A stretch of 64,000 bases of DNA from Nonomuraea harbinensis (lineage in GTDB: Bacteria; Actinomycetota; Actinomycetes; Streptosporangiales; Streptosporangiaceae), in NCBI RefSeq assembly GCF_019396385.1, contig NZ_JAHKRN010000004.1:62001-126000 (forward strand), given 5' to 3'. Under the pieces are notes generated by a model that had not been told where the DNA came from, ran no database searches, and was given only the letters and a program-made list of their open reading frames with translations. The first letter of the stretch is position 1. Every line of letters starts with the position of its first letter. The position numbers and the translations under genes were made by a program. Below are positions 16,375-25,520 of this stretch, piece by piece.

Positions 16375-16584
16375 TGTGGAGTTGTCAACACGATCCCGGA
16401 GGATCGAGCATGACGACGATACCTCTGACAACACCCCAGATGCCAACTTGATTCCCGGTGAACGCCGTGGAGCCCCCGGAAGCGCAGCACAGCAGCATCA
16501 CGCTCCCGGGGGCGACCGGCAGGGTCGAGCCGGTCAATGACGGCAGGACTTCCCCCGAGATGAAGTCCTGATCTCATCACGACG

Positions 16585-16616
16585 ACTGGTCCCGCAACCC
16601 CCCGAGCGGGACCGGT
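16585..16616 (-). terminator. Putative hairpin terminator downstream of PBP-like gene
   Basis: GGTCCCGC and GCGGGACC pair around a C-rich loop, extended by three bases with one mismatch. It follows the stop of the smpB/PBP-like operon. No clear U-run follows. The rest of 16375-16670 holds no convincing gene and would contain the ssrA promoter on its left side. Confidence 0.5.
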
Positions 16617-16670
16617 CACTCATTAAGACGCAACCGGCCTGTCCGATGGTTGCTTCTTGTCACGAAAAAA

Positions 16671-18527
16671 TCACGGAGTGTCGCCGAGGGCCGCGAAGAA
16701 GCTGCCGGCCACGGCGGCGGGGTTGTAGTTCCTGGTGAACACGGCGATGGCCAGGTCGCCCTGCCAGCCGACGAACCAGGCGTCGTTCTCCTTGCCGGTG
16801 GCGGCGGACGTCACGCCGTGGACGCGACCGCTGCCCGCCTGGGCGGGGGTGCCCTGGGCGCCCGCCCTCATCATGGCCGTCAGCGCCTCGCGGACCTGCG
16901 GGTCGAGCTGCCGGGGCGGGGGCTGCGGCGCGGGCGTCACCTCGTCGGCGGCGTCGGGGGTGTCGGGCGCGGTGACCAGCACCGGCGGCCGCCAGGTGCC
17001 GGACGCCACCGCCCCCGCGACCAGGGCCATGCTGAGCGGGCTCACCTCGACGTTCTGGCCCGCGATGGCCTTGGCCTTGGCGGCGTCGCCGTCGAAGGCC
17101 GGCCGCGAGCCGCTGAACGACTTGAGCGGCAGCTGCCACGACAGGCCGATGCCGAAGTTCTCGGCGCTCCGGGCCAGGTCGTCGCCGGTCACCCGGCGGG
17201 CGAGCGAGGCCAGCGCGGTGACGCAGCCCGCAGCGAAGTTCTGCTGGAAGGTGGGCGAGGAGCCGGTGACCTGGGCCGCGCTGACGAACCGGGCACCGCC
17301 GACCGTGCGCTCGGCCGGGCACGGGAGCTTCTGCTTGGTCTGCACCCCGGCCTTGAGTATGGCGTCGGCCGCCACGATGGAGAACGCGGTGCCGGCCGGG
17401 AAGCGGCCCGCCAGCGCGTCGTTCTGCTGGTGCAGGCCGCGGGTGGAGACCGCCCTGATCTCGCCGGTCGAGCTGTCGACCGCCACCAGGGCGCTGGCGC
17501 GGGTGCTGGAGACGGCGCGTTCGGCGGCGACCTGCACGCCGCTGTCGATCGTGGTCTGCACCGACCTGTTCTGGCGGCCGGGCCACTGCTGCAGCGACGC
17601 CACCTCCTCGCCGGTGTTGAGGTCGAGGATGATCACCTGGGTCTCGGTGGAGCCGGTCAGGTAGCCCTGGTAGGCCTGCTGGAGCCCGCTCTGGCCGATC
17701 GAGTCGCCGGCCCGCTGGGGGCCGCCGAGCTTCTGCTCGGTCTCCGGGGTGAGCGCGCTGACCCGGCCGACGATCTGCTTGGGGCTCGCGGGGTCGACGG
17801 GCTGCTTCTCCGTGACGGTCTTGACCTCGGGGATGGCGTCGAGCTTCTGTCTCACCGACTGGTAGCGGGTGCGGCCGAAGGTGATCAGCGGCACGGTCTC
17901 GTTGGGCGGCGCGGACCGGATCCGGCTGAGCAGCCGGTCCTCCGCGTATCCGGTGATCTGGGACAGCTGCTTGACGACCTCCTCGGCGCGGTCGCCGAGC
18001 TGGGCGGGCACCACGCCGGCCACGTACAGGAACATGTCCTGCTGCAGCGGGTCGCCGCCGCGGTCGAGGACCGGCTGGCGCGGCTTCGGCTTGGCCTTGA
18101 CCGCGAACCGCTGCCCCTCCTTGAGCTGGGGGTGCAGCACCGCCGGCGACCACTTCACCTTCCACCTGCCGTCGTCGAGGCGGAGCGGCAGCACGCTGTC
18201 GTACGTCCACAGGGGGTTGTTGTCGCCCAGGTCGACCTCGACGCCGAACTCGGCCTGCGACTCGTCGCCGGTCACCCGCACGCTCTTGATGCGGAACCGG
18301 AACGAGGCCGCGTCGAGCTGCAGCTTGGCGTCCGACAGTGCCTTGCGCACGACGGCGGGGTCACCGTCGGCGCGGGAGGCGGCCAGCTCGTAGTCGTTGG
18401 ACTGCCAGCCGACGAGGAAGTCGCGCACCGCGTCGTGCGGCGACGCCTCCTCGAAGCAGCCGGTCAAGGTCATGCTCGCGATCGCCAGCGTGACGGTCGC
18501 GGCCAGCGTGCGGCGGACTCGGTTCAT
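16671..18527 (-). CDS. PBP-like lipoprotein with inactivated transpeptidase domain
   Basis: 618 residues. Lipobox LTGC at 21-24, an NTF2-like MecA_N-type domain (about 30-140), a PBP dimerisation region, then a penicillin-binding transpeptidase fold. All three catalytic motifs are altered: the SxxK position reads T380-A-F-S383, the SxN position reads G434-C-V436, and the KTG position reads V572-T-S574. The intact relative at 46512-48107 shows STFK, SCN and KTG at these points. A structural or regulatory role in wall synthesis is likely, not cross-linking. The start overlaps the smpB stop by four bases (ATGA), so the two are translationally coupled. Confidence 0.9.
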   Translation of the reverse strand: MNRVRRTLAATVTLAIASMTLTGCFEEASPHDAVRDFLVGWQSNDYELAASRADGDPAVVRKALSDAKLQLDAASFRFRIKSVRVTGDESQAEFGVEVDLGDNNPLWTYDSVLPLRLDDGRWKVKWSPAVLHPQLKEGQRFAVKAKPKPRQPVLDRGGDPLQQDMFLYVAGVVPAQLGDRAEEVVKQLSQITGYAEDRLLSRIRSAPPNETVPLITFGRTRYQSVRQKLDAIPEVKTVTEKQPVDPASPKQIVGRVSALTPETEQKLGGPQRAGDSIGQSGLQQAYQGYLTGSTETQVIILDLNTGEEVASLQQWPGRQNRSVQTTIDSGVQVAAERAVSSTRASALVAVDSSTGEIRAVSTRGLHQQNDALAGRFPAGTAFSIVAADAILKAGVQTKQKLPCPAERTVGGARFVSAAQVTGSSPTFQQNFAAGCVTALASLARRVTGDDLARSAENFGIGLSWQLPLKSFSGSRPAFDGDAAKAKAIAGQNVEVSPLSMALVAGAVASGTWRPPVLVTAPDTPDAADEVTPAPQPPPRQLDPQVREALTAMMRAGAQGTPAQAGSGRVHGVTSAATGKENDAWFVGWQGDLAIAVFTRNYNPAAVAGSFFAALGDTP

Positions 18528-18991
18528 CGGTTGCGGTGACGGAGCGCCCGGGCCATCTCGCGCTTGGCCTGCTTCTCAGCCAGCGACTGCCGCTTGTCCC
18601 AGTCCTTCTTGCCTCTCGCGACGCCGATCTCGATCTTGGCCTTGCCGTCCTTGAAGTAGAGCTGGAGCGGCACGATCGTGAGCCCGCCCTCCTTGACCCG
18701 GGTGGCGAGCTTGTCGATCTCCTTGCGGTGGAGCAGGAGCTTGCGCTTGCGGCGGGCTGCGTGGTTGGTCCAGGTGCCCTGCGCGTATTCGGGGATGTGG
18801 ACGTTGAACAGCCACGCTTCGCCGCCTTCGACGCTGGCGTAGCCGTCGACCAGTGAGGCGCGGCCCTCCCGCAACGACTTCACCTCCGTGCCCTGCAGGA
18901 CCAGCCCCGCCTCGAAGGTGTCTTCGATGTGGTAGTCGTGCCGGGCACGCTTGTTCTGGGCGATGACCTTTCGCCCGGTCTCACGTGGCAT
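18524..18991 (-). CDS. smpB: SsrA-binding protein SmpB
   Basis: 155 residues, the normal length. Binds tmRNA and delivers it to stalled ribosomes. Family motifs: [22 protein letters not shown] near the start, [17 protein letters not shown], and the basic C-terminal tail ([23 protein letters not shown]) that enters the mRNA channel. It sits between ftsX (24 bases upstream) and the PBP-like gene it overlaps, and about 2 kb upstream of its RNA partner ssrA. Confidence 0.97.
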   Translation of the reverse strand: MPRETGRKVIAQNKRARHDYHIEDTFEAGLVLQGTEVKSLREGRASLVDGYASVEGGEAWLFNVHIPEYAQGTWTNHAARRKRKLLLHRKEIDKLATRVKEGGLTIVPLQLYFKDGKAKIEIGVARGKKDWDKRQSLAEKQAKREMARALRHRNR

Positions 18992-19014
18992 GCTTCGACC
19001 TTACCGGCGTTTCG

Positions 19015-19923
19015 TCAGACCCTGAGGTATCGGCGGAGAGTGACGAACGATGCCAGGACACAGATCACCACACCGATGATCATAGTCAGGGTGATCACCG
19101 ACGCCACGTCGTCCCAGCCGATCTGCGCCCCGCCGGACGACAGATACTGGGCGACCTCGTCGAACATGAAGACCTTGGTCACGATCAGCATGACCGCGGC
19201 GAACACGCCGCCGATCAGGCCCGCGATCATGCCTTCCATGACGAAGGGCAGCTGGATGTAGAGGTTGGAGGCCCCGACCAGCCGCATGATGCCCGTCTCC
19301 CGACGGCGGTTGAACGCCGACAACCGCACCGTGTTGCCGATCAGCAGCGCGGCGGCGAGCACCAGGATGACGGCCACGATCAGGGCGGCCCAGCGCACCT
19401 TGTCGAGCATGGTGAAGAACTGGCTGATCAGGTCTCTCTGGTTGACCACCTGCGAGACGCCCGGCTGTCCCTGCAACGCCTGGATCACCGGCTGGTAGTT
19501 GTCCGGGTTGGCCAGCTTGACCCGGAACGAGGTCGGCATGTCCTCGACCTTGGTGGCGTCGCGCATGGGCTGGTTGGCGCTGAAGGCCTCCTGGAAGTTC
19601 TTGAAGGCCGTCGCCTGGTCCTCGTAGAAGACCTGCTCGACTCCGGGAAGCCCTTCGATCTGCTTCTGCAGCGCCTGGGTCTGCGCCTGGGTGACGGCCT
19701 TGCCCTTGCAGGCGGGCATGTCACTGTTCTTGGTGCAGAGGAAGACGGATACTTCGACCTTGTCGTACCAGTAGGTCGTCATCATGCCGACCTGGGCGTT
19801 GATCATCAAGCCGACGCCCAGCATCGCCATGCCGACCGCGACGGTGATGATGACCGCGATCGTCATGGTCAGGTTGCGACGGAGGCCGATCCAGACCTCG
19901 GAGAAGATGAAGTTCGCCCGCAT
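19015..19923 (-). CDS. ftsX: Cell division ABC transporter permease FtsX
   Basis: 302 residues, standard size. Membrane helix about 22-44, an extracytoplasmic domain (about 50-165) of the FtsX-ECD type with a cysteine pair (LCTKNSDMPACKG), then three helices at about 178-200, 225-250 and 265-290. With FtsE it signals across the membrane to peptidoglycan hydrolases. It lies 21 bases after ftsE on the same strand. No NlpC/P60 or M23 hydrolase partner gene is present next to the operon. Confidence 0.96.
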   Translation of the reverse strand: MRANFIFSEVWIGLRRNLTMTIAVIITVAVGMAMLGVGLMINAQVGMMTTYWYDKVEVSVFLCTKNSDMPACKGKAVTQAQTQALQKQIEGLPGVEQVFYEDQATAFKNFQEAFSANQPMRDATKVEDMPTSFRVKLANPDNYQPVIQALQGQPGVSQVVNQRDLISQFFTMLDKVRWAALIVAVILVLAAALLIGNTVRLSAFNRRRETGIMRLVGASNLYIQLPFVMEGMIAGLIGGVFAAVMLIVTKVFMFDEVAQYLSSGGAQIGWDDVASVITLTMIIGVVICVLASFVTLRRYLRV

Positions 19924-19944
19924 GATTGTGTCTACTGCTCCCTG

Positions 19945-20634
19945 TCAGTACGCCTGGCCGTACACGCCACGCGACTGGTCGCGGACGATCTTGCCGTCCT
20001 CCAGCTCCACGACACGCTTGCGCATGGAGTCGACGATGGCCGCGTCGTGCGTGGCCATGACGACCGTGGTGCCGGTCCTGTTGATCCGGTCGAGCACCTT
20101 CATGATGCCGATGCTCGTCGCGGGGTCGATGTTGCCCGTCGGCTCGTCGGCCAGCAGGATCATGGGCCGGTTGACGAACGCCCGGGCCATGGCGACGCGC
20201 TGCTGCTCGCCGCCGGACAGCTCGTCGGGCATGCGGTGGGCCTTGCCTTCCAGGCCGACCAGCTCGATGACCTCCGGCACGACCTTGCGGATGAACCGCC
20301 GCGGCTTGCCGATGACCTCGAGCGCGAACGCCACGTTCTCGTAGACGTTCTTGTTCGGGAGCAGCCTGAAGTCCTGGAACACGCAGCCGATGCGGCGGCG
20401 CAGGTGAGGCACCTTGAAGTTGGAGAGGCGGGCCAGGTCCTTGCCGGCGACGTGGATCGCGCCGGAGTTGGGCCGCTCCTCCTTGAGAATCAGACGGAGG
20501 AAGGTGGACTTGCCTGATCCCGAAGGACCGACGAGGAACACGAACTCACCCTTGTCCACGTCGACAGAGACGTGGTCCAGGGCGGGCCTGTTCTGGTTCG
20601 CGTAGACCTTGGTGACATTATCGAAATGGATCAC
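19945..20634 (-). CDS. ftsE: Cell division ATP-binding protein FtsE
   Basis: 229 residues from a GTG start at 20634; an upstream in-frame ATG (20763) would add 43 residues with no homology. ABC ATPase with Walker [10 protein letters not shown], signature LSGGEQQR, Walker B ILLADEPT and the switch histidine in MATHD. Drives FtsX. The GTG has no clear ribosome site, and a TAGACT element lies about 19 bases upstream, so a very short leader is likely. Confidence 0.96.
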   Translation of the reverse strand: MIHFDNVTKVYANQNRPALDHVSVDVDKGEFVFLVGPSGSGKSTFLRLILKEERPNSGAIHVAGKDLARLSNFKVPHLRRRIGCVFQDFRLLPNKNVYENVAFALEVIGKPRRFIRKVVPEVIELVGLEGKAHRMPDELSGGEQQRVAMARAFVNRPMILLADEPTGNIDPATSIGIMKVLDRINRTGTTVVMATHDAAIVDSMRKRVVELEDGKIVRDQSRGVYGQAY

Positions 20635-20837
20635 GAGAGCATCACGGCATGCCAGTCTAGGGGTCAGGACGGAAGCGAGGGTGGCACATGCCCACTTCCC
20701 GCCACGCACCGATCGGGGACGCCCAGCTTTACCATTGATCGACGTTCCGATTGGCTGGAGCACAGTCTAGAGGGAAGACTGGCATGGAACGTCCATAACG
20801 GAAACAAAACGATTGTGCGGCTAGACTTGGGGCTGAC
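20635..20837. promoter_or_regulatory. Divergent promoter region between ftsE and small membrane protein
   Basis: Three TAGACT minus-10-like hexamers: two facing ftsE (20654-20659, 20764-20769) and one facing the + strand gene (20822-20827). No good TTGACA partners are seen. Spacing to the start codons implies short 5' leaders. Confidence 0.45.
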
Positions 20838-21029
20838 ATGAGTTGCCAACACCTCGTATGCGCGCAGTGCGCGCACCCCGTCATCGAAGGCCGCTGCGCC
20901 CTCTGCCGAGCCAACCGCGAGCGGCTGCACGGTCATGGCTTCGCCGGCCTGTCACCCGCCCTGATCGCGGTCGTCCTCCTCGTGGCGCTCTTCGCGACCC
21001 TGGTGCTCGAACACCTACTGGGCGTCTGA
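20838..21029 (+). CDS. 63-residue zinc-ribbon membrane protein
   Basis: Small protein with a cysteine-rich head (C8xxC11 and C20xxC23, plus C3 and H5) that should bind zinc, then one membrane helix at about 41-59 ([16 protein letters not shown]). A minus-10-like TAGACT ends 10 bases before the ATG, implying a nearly leaderless transcript. The last 15 bases overlap the 3' end of prfB on the other strand. Conservation of this overlap could be tested in relatives. Function unknown; not recognised as a named family. Confidence 0.7.
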   Translation: MSCQHLVCAQCAHPVIEGRCALCRANRERLHGHGFAGLSPALIAVVLLVALFATLVLEHLLGV

Positions 21030-22130
21030 CTCCTGGCGGCGCATCCAGCGGATCTCCGACTCGATGAACTGGTCGAGATCGCCGTCGAGCACCGCGCTCG
21101 GGTTGCCCGCCTCCGTGGCCGTCCGCAGGTCCTTCACGATCTGGTACGGGTGAAGGACGTAGTTGCGGATCTGCGTGCCCCATGACGTGGTCGTCGCCCC
21201 GCGCAGCTCCGACATCTTCTCCGCCTCCTCCTGCCGCTTGCGCTCGAGCAGCTTGGCCTGGAGGACGTTCATGGCGGTCGCGCGGTTCTGCAGCTGGGAG
21301 CGCTCGTTCTGGCAGGAGACGACGATGCCGGACGGCAGGTGGGTGATGCGCACGGCCGAGTCGGTCGTGTTGACGCCCTGGCCGCCGGGGCCCGACGAGC
21401 GGTAGACGTCGACGCGGATCTCGTCTTCGTTGATGTCGATGTGGTCGGTCTGCTCGACGACAGGCACCACGTCCACGCCCGCGAACGAGGTCTGGCGGCG
21501 CCCCTGGTTGTCGAACGGGCTGATGCGCACCAGCCGGTGGGTGCCGTGCTCGCCCCTGAGCGTGCCGTAGGCGTAGGGCGCCTTGATCGCGAAGGTGGCC
21601 GACTTGATGCCCGCCTCCTCCGCGTACGAGGTCTCGTAGACCTCCGTGGGGTAGCCCTTGCGCTCGGCCCAGCGGAGGTACATCCGCAGCAGCATCTCCG
21701 CCCAGTCGGCCGCGTCGACGCCGCCGGCCTGGGAGTTGATGGTCATCAGGGCCTCGCGCGAGTCGTACTCGCCCGACAGGAGGGTGCGGACCTCCAGCGC
21801 GCCGATGTCGGAGCGCAGCGAGACCAGCTCCTTGTCGGCCTCGGCGCGGGTGTCGTCATCGGCCTCCTCGGCCGCGAGCTCGTACAGGACCGAGAGGTCG
21901 TCGAGGCGGCGGCTCAGGCCGTCGACGCGGTTGAGCTCGCCCTGGAGGTGGGAGAGCTTGCTGGTGACCTTCTGCGCCTTGTCCGGCTCGTCCCACAGAT
22001 CGGGGGCGGCGACCTGCGTCTCCAGCTCCTCGATCTGCTTGCGCATGGAGTCGAGGTCGAGCACGTCCTGGATGCTGCGGAGCGTGCCGGCGAGCTCGTT
22101 GATCTCATCTGCCGGATCGATGTCTGCCAC
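21015..22130 (-). CDS. prfB: Peptide chain release factor 2
   Basis: 371 residues. Recognises UGA and UAA stop codons and hydrolyses peptidyl-tRNA. The SPF anticodon-like tripeptide is at 204-206 and the catalytic GGQ at 249-251. The frame is continuous from ATG 22130, so the programmed +1 frameshift known from many other bacteria is absent. Standard neighbour of ftsEX in actinobacteria. Confidence 0.97.
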   Translation of the reverse strand: MADIDPADEINELAGTLRSIQDVLDLDSMRKQIEELETQVAAPDLWDEPDKAQKVTSKLSHLQGELNRVDGLSRRLDDLSVLYELAAEEADDDTRAEADKELVSLRSDIGALEVRTLLSGEYDSREALMTINSQAGGVDAADWAEMLLRMYLRWAERKGYPTEVYETSYAEEAGIKSATFAIKAPYAYGTLRGEHGTHRLVRISPFDNQGRRQTSFAGVDVVPVVEQTDHIDINEDEIRVDVYRSSGPGGQGVNTTDSAVRITHLPSGIVVSCQNERSQLQNRATAMNVLQAKLLERKRQEEAEKMSELRGATTTSWGTQIRNYVLHPYQIVKDLRTATEAGNPSAVLDGDLDQFIESEIRWMRRQESDAQ

Positions 22131-22178
22131 GCCTCCTTAGAGTACGCGACCGGCGGGGGTGCCGAATAACATGGCCAG

Positions 22179-23186
22179 GTGCGTGTACACGGTCGGCGTA
22201 AGGCGCTGGCGCTCGCCGCCGTCCTGCTGGCGGGGGTGTCCGGCTGCTCGGGTTCCGCCGCGGATCCTTCGCGCACCCCCGCGGCCGCCTCGCCGAGCCC
22301 GTCCGCCGACCCGACGCCCGCCGAGCCCGAGGTGACGCTCGCCGAGGCGGGCGAGGTGTTCACCACCTTCGTCGCCACCGACAGCGTGCTGCGCGCCTCC
22401 GGCGACCTGCGGCTCGCCATGGAGTACGTACGCGACTCGGAAGCCCGGCTGACCGCCGTCGCCTACCTGTCCAGCGGCGGCCGGCCGCCCCGTCACGAGT
22501 GGGGCTCCCCCACCCTGTACGTGCCGCGCTTCGCCGAGGGCGCCCAGGCGGTGTGGTTTTCCGTGCTGGCCGACCGCGACGGCGAGCCGACCATGCTGAC
22601 CTTCGCCAGAAACGGCGACTGGCGGCTCAGCGCCGCCTCCCGGCTGCTCGACCCCGCGCACCGGCCCGACGTCGCCCTCGACGACCAGGGGTACGCCACC
22701 GTGATCGCCGGCGACGACCGGAGCGTCACCATCCGCCCCCAGCTCATCGGCCCTCTGCACGCCACCGTGGCCGAGACGGGCACCGACGGCGTCGCGGCCG
22801 GCCTCATCGCCGACGGCCCTTACACCACCGACGTCGCCAGCCAGATCACCGAGGCCAGGCAGAAGGCCAAAAAGGCCGGCTTCAGCTACGACTCCATCTT
22901 CCAGGCCGGCGACCACCCCGTGTACGCCCTGCGCACCGGCGACGGAGGCGCGATCATCCAATACTCGCTCTCCCGCACCACCACGACCACGACCAAGACG
23001 GCCGAGGACGACTACATCCCGGTGCCCGACTCGGCGCGCTGGTCGATCTCGGCGCCGGTGGTGCGGCGCAACCTCCGGCTCACCGAGATCCACACGTACG
23101 TGACCGCGGTCCCCCCGGCGACGGCCCCGGCCGCGGCGGAGGTCGTCGGCCACGAAGGGGCGCTGACGAAGGCGACCGGGCAGTGA
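22179..23186 (+). CDS. Lipoprotein of unknown function
   Basis: 335 residues from GTG 22179. Lipobox VSGC at about 20-23, a Ser/Pro/Ala-rich spacer to about 50, then a folded domain rich in paired beta strands. The layout (periplasmic module after a Pro-rich tether) recalls actinobacterial lipoproteins annotated DUF8094, but this is not confirmed. No catalytic motif seen. Divergent from prfB with only 48 bases between starts, and convergent with the gas vesicle operon. Confidence 0.8.
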   Translation: MRVHGRRKALALAAVLLAGVSGCSGSAADPSRTPAAASPSPSADPTPAEPEVTLAEAGEVFTTFVATDSVLRASGDLRLAMEYVRDSEARLTAVAYLSSGGRPPRHEWGSPTLYVPRFAEGAQAVWFSVLADRDGEPTMLTFARNGDWRLSAASRLLDPAHRPDVALDDQGYATVIAGDDRSVTIRPQLIGPLHATVAETGTDGVAAGLIADGPYTTDVASQITEARQKAKKAGFSYDSIFQAGDHPVYALRTGDGGAIIQYSLSRTTTTTTKTAEDDYIPVPDSARWSISAPVVRRNLRLTEIHTYVTAVPPATAPAAAEVVGHEGALTKATGQ

Positions 23187-23192
23187 ACGGGA

Positions 23193-23504
23193 TCAGTCCT
23201 CCGGGAGCAGGGTGCCGAGCGGCCCGAGATCAAGGTTGAGGTCGGCAGGCGTCAGGCCGAACCGCTCGCACAGCTCGGTCATGGCCTCCTCCAGCCTCAT
23301 CAGGGTCAGCCCCACCGCCTCCAGCTGTTCCCCGGACAGCTCGCCGCGGTCCATCCGCCGCACACACTGACGCTCCACGAGCTGGCGGATCAGCTCGATC
23401 AGCGTCAGCACCAGGCGGCTCAGGTCACGCTGCACCGAGTCGGCGTCGGTCTCCAGCCGCCACTCCCCCGGTTTCACCGCCTGCCGGTCAGTCGGCTCTG
23501 TCAT
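23193..23504 (-). CDS. gvpK: Gas vesicle protein GvpK
   Basis: 103 residues. Family features: SVQRDLSRLVLTLIELIRQLVERQCVRRM and the closing GLTPADLNLDLGPLG. A minor component or assembly factor of the gas vesicle. Last gene of the operon; its start lies 17 bases inside the end of gvpS. Confidence 0.93.
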   Translation of the reverse strand: MTEPTDRQAVKPGEWRLETDADSVQRDLSRLVLTLIELIRQLVERQCVRRMDRGELSGEQLEAVGLTLMRLEEAMTELCERFGLTPADLNLDLGPLGTLLPED

Positions 23505-23742
23505 GCCGCATCCCTCCGTCTACCGCGTCGCCCTCCCGTACCGACACCAGCAACGCCCGCAGGGAGATCCGTACGAGGTCGATGCCGGAAATGGACAGCA
23601 CCACGTCGCCCGTCACCACCACCCCGCCCGCCAGCAGGCGGTCCAGCAGGTCGACGAGCGCCACCCGCTGCTCGGGCAGGCGTCCCTCGGCGGCGAGCCG
23701 GCCCCCTCTCGGCTCAGGAGGCGTCACCGTACGCCGTCTCAC
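23488..23742 (-). CDS. gvpS: GvpA-family minor shell protein (GvpS type)
   Basis: 84 residues. Core LVDLLDRLLAGGVVVTGDVVLSISGIDLVRISLRALL is the GvpA fold (helix, beta hairpin, helix). Position between gvpL and gvpK matches gvpS of Streptomyces clusters. It overlaps gvpL by 29 bases with this ATG; a GTG at 23727 would shorten the overlap. Confidence 0.85.
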   Translation of the reverse strand: MRRRTVTPPEPRGGRLAAEGRLPEQRVALVDLLDRLLAGGVVVTGDVVLSISGIDLVRISLRALLVSVREGDAVDGGMRHDRAD

Positions 23743-24496
23743 CGTCGTGGTCGAGCGCGGCGAAGGAGTAGGGCGCCCAGGGGCCGACGAGCTCCAGGGT
23801 GACGCCCCGTTCGGCGGGGTCCTCGACCACCCGGGCGAACTCGGCGGCGCGGGCCTCGTCCACCAGATAGGCGCCGTTGAGCACCATCTGCTCCCGCCGC
23901 CCTGACAGCTGCGGGTCCTGGGCCCGGTGACGGGTGCCGGCCACGGCGATGTCCATCAGCGCCTCGTGCACGGCCTGGGCGTGCTCGGCGGCCCGGCGCC
24001 AGCCGTCCTCACGTCCGCGCAGGGCCGCCCGGCGGCGGTTGAGGTAGGCGGCCCCCGGCGCCGCGTCCTGGGTTTCCGCCACCGGCTCGGCGGGGCCCGC
24101 GACGGCGTAGGCCTTCACGCCCCACTCCCACCGGCCCGACACCCGGCGCAGCACCTCGTCGAACTGGGCGTGCCGCTCGTCGAGGAGCTCCCGGACCTGT
24201 GCCTCGCCCGTGTAGACGGTGACCAGCCGCACCGGGGCCGTGGGGCCCCGGCGGGCGACGGCCTCCACGACCCGGTGATGGGCGCGCGCGATCTCCTCCA
24301 GCCAGGCGAGGTCCTCCATCGAGCGCCGCAGCGACTCCTCGCCGAACTCCTGGAGCGACACCGTGCTGATGAAGGCGGCCAGGCCCCGGTGCGCCAGACG
24401 GCGCACGGGGGCACCGGCGACGCCTGCCGGGCCGTCGGGCTCGCCGCCCTCGTCACGGGTCACCGCGTACAGGTAGACGCCCTGCTCAGCGTCCAC
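23714..24496 (-). CDS. gvpL: Gas vesicle protein GvpF/GvpL family (second copy)
   Basis: 260 residues with the family pattern GVYLYAVTRD at the start, RRLAHRGLAAFIS, the helical AHHRVVEAVARRGPTAPVRL block, and a C-terminal ferredoxin-like domain ending in VTLELVGPWAPYSF. GvpF/L proteins bind nascent shell protein and help assembly. Overlaps gvpJ by 11 bases. Paralogue of the copy at 25521. Confidence 0.92.
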   Translation of the reverse strand: MDAEQGVYLYAVTRDEGGEPDGPAGVAGAPVRRLAHRGLAAFISTVSLQEFGEESLRRSMEDLAWLEEIARAHHRVVEAVARRGPTAPVRLVTVYTGEAQVRELLDERHAQFDEVLRRVSGRWEWGVKAYAVAGPAEPVAETQDAAPGAAYLNRRRAALRGREDGWRRAAEHAQAVHEALMDIAVAGTRHRAQDPQLSGRREQMVLNGAYLVDEARAAEFARVVEDPAERGVTLELVGPWAPYSFAALDHDGETAYGDAS

Positions 24497-24866
24497 GCTC
24501 GACCGCCTCCGGCTCGTGGGCGGCTTCCGCCCGCGTGGCGACGATCTCCTCCAGCGCCGCGAGGCGGCGGCGCAGCTTGCGGTTCTGCTTGGCCAGCTCG
24601 TGGGCGTCGCCGGTCAGCCACGGGTCGTGCTCCCACCAGTCGATGCCCATCTCCCTGGCCGTGTCGACCGAGGCGATGAGCAGGCGGAGCTTGATCGTCA
24701 GCAGCTCGATGTCGAGCAGGTTCACCTGGATGTCGCCGGCGATCACCACGCCCCGGTCGAGCACCCGTTCCAGGATGTCCCCCAGGTTGGCCGACTCGCG
24801 GCCGCCGTAGCCCTGCTGCTGCATCGAGGACCCGGGAACGTACGGGCCCGACCTCACGGCGCTCAC
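24486..24866 (-). CDS. gvpJ: GvpA-family shell-related protein GvpJ
   Basis: 126 residues. GvpA-like core (LGDILERVLDRGVVIAGDIQVNLLDIELLTIKLRLLIASVDTA) plus a C-terminal helical extension rich in charged residues (LAKQNRKLRRRLAALEEIV), typical of GvpJ, which acts at the cone tips and in nucleation. ATGA overlap with gvpO. Confidence 0.9.
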   Translation of the reverse strand: MSAVRSGPYVPGSSMQQQGYGGRESANLGDILERVLDRGVVIAGDIQVNLLDIELLTIKLRLLIASVDTAREMGIDWWEHDPWLTGDAHELAKQNRKLRRRLAALEEIVATRAEAAHEPEAVERGR

Positions 24867-25225
24867 CGCGGGCTCTCGGCGGGGTCGCCGCTGCCCCGCT
24901 TGTAGCGGCGCACCCGGCGGTAGGACAGCAGTTCGCCCTCCATGTCGAGGTCGATCTCATAGAGAGCCAGGGTGTCGCCGGACGACGGGATCCGGCGGTC
25001 CTCCACGATCTCCACGCCCACCAGCCACCCGTCGTCCGACGGCTCGACCCGTGTGACGCTCTCGGTGTCCTTGCCGGTCAGCTCGCTCATCATGCGCAGC
25101 CCCATGTCGGCCGCCGCGGCGGCCGGGATGTCCGCGGAACGCGAGCGAGGCGGCTCCTCGCCGCCGTCGTCCGCTCCCTTTCCGCCTGACGCGTGCTTGC
25201 GCTCGGTCCCCTGCCTGGCAGGCAC
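24863..25225 (-). CDS. gvpO: Gas vesicle protein GvpO
   Basis: 120 residues from GTG 25225, preceded by GGGGGTG. Disordered charged N-terminus, then the conserved domain VTRVEPSDDGWLVGVEIVE and the closing YRRVRRYKRG. In Streptomyces clusters gvpO usually precedes gvpA; here it sits after gvpG, a rearranged order. Confidence 0.9.
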   Translation of the reverse strand: MPARQGTERKHASGGKGADDGGEEPPRSRSADIPAAAAADMGLRMMSELTGKDTESVTRVEPSDDGWLVGVEIVEDRRIPSSGDTLALYEIDLDMEGELLSYRRVRRYKRGSGDPAESPR

Positions 25226-25261
25226 GAAATCACCCCCGTATCCGCTGGTGCGGCCCCCGCC

Positions 25262-25486
25262 TCACCAGCCGGTCATCCCCTGCAAGATCTCCTCGACCGC
25301 CCGGGCCTCCTCCTCCTCGGAGATCCGACCGGCGGCCCTGGCCTGCTCCACCTCCTCCAGGCGGCGCCGGACCACGGCCGGATCGCGCAGCTCCCGCTCG
25401 ACCTCGTCTCTCAGGAGCTCGCCGAGCTTGACGACCGAGTAGATCGGCAGCAGCGGCCAGCCAAAGAGCAGCGTCCCCAGTCCCAA
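25262..25486 (-). CDS. gvpG: Gas vesicle protein GvpG
   Basis: 74 residues. Start is TTG at 25486, with GGAG nine bases upstream and an in-frame stop just before it, so no ATG/GTG start is available. Family pattern: hydrophobic GTLLFGWPLLPIYSVVKLGELLRDEVERE, then a charged helix ending AVEEILQGM. Assembly factor between gvpF and gvpO. Confidence 0.92.
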   Translation of the reverse strand: MGLGTLLFGWPLLPIYSVVKLGELLRDEVERELRDPAVVRRRLEEVEQARAAGRISEEEEARAVEEILQGMTGW

Positions 25487-25520
25487 CGATGTTCACTCCT
25501 CCACGACGTCGTGTCCGTGG

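Noticed and set aside
16375-16400. TTGACA on the reverse strand as ssrA minus-35
   Set aside because: It ends only about ten bases before the RNA 5' end, too close for a minus-35 box.
16260-16619. Frames of 60-120 residues over the tmRNA
   Set aside because: The region is explained by tmRNA secondary structure and tag sequence.
22040-22130. Programmed frameshift in prfB
   Set aside because: Frame is continuous from the start codon and has no early in-frame UGA.
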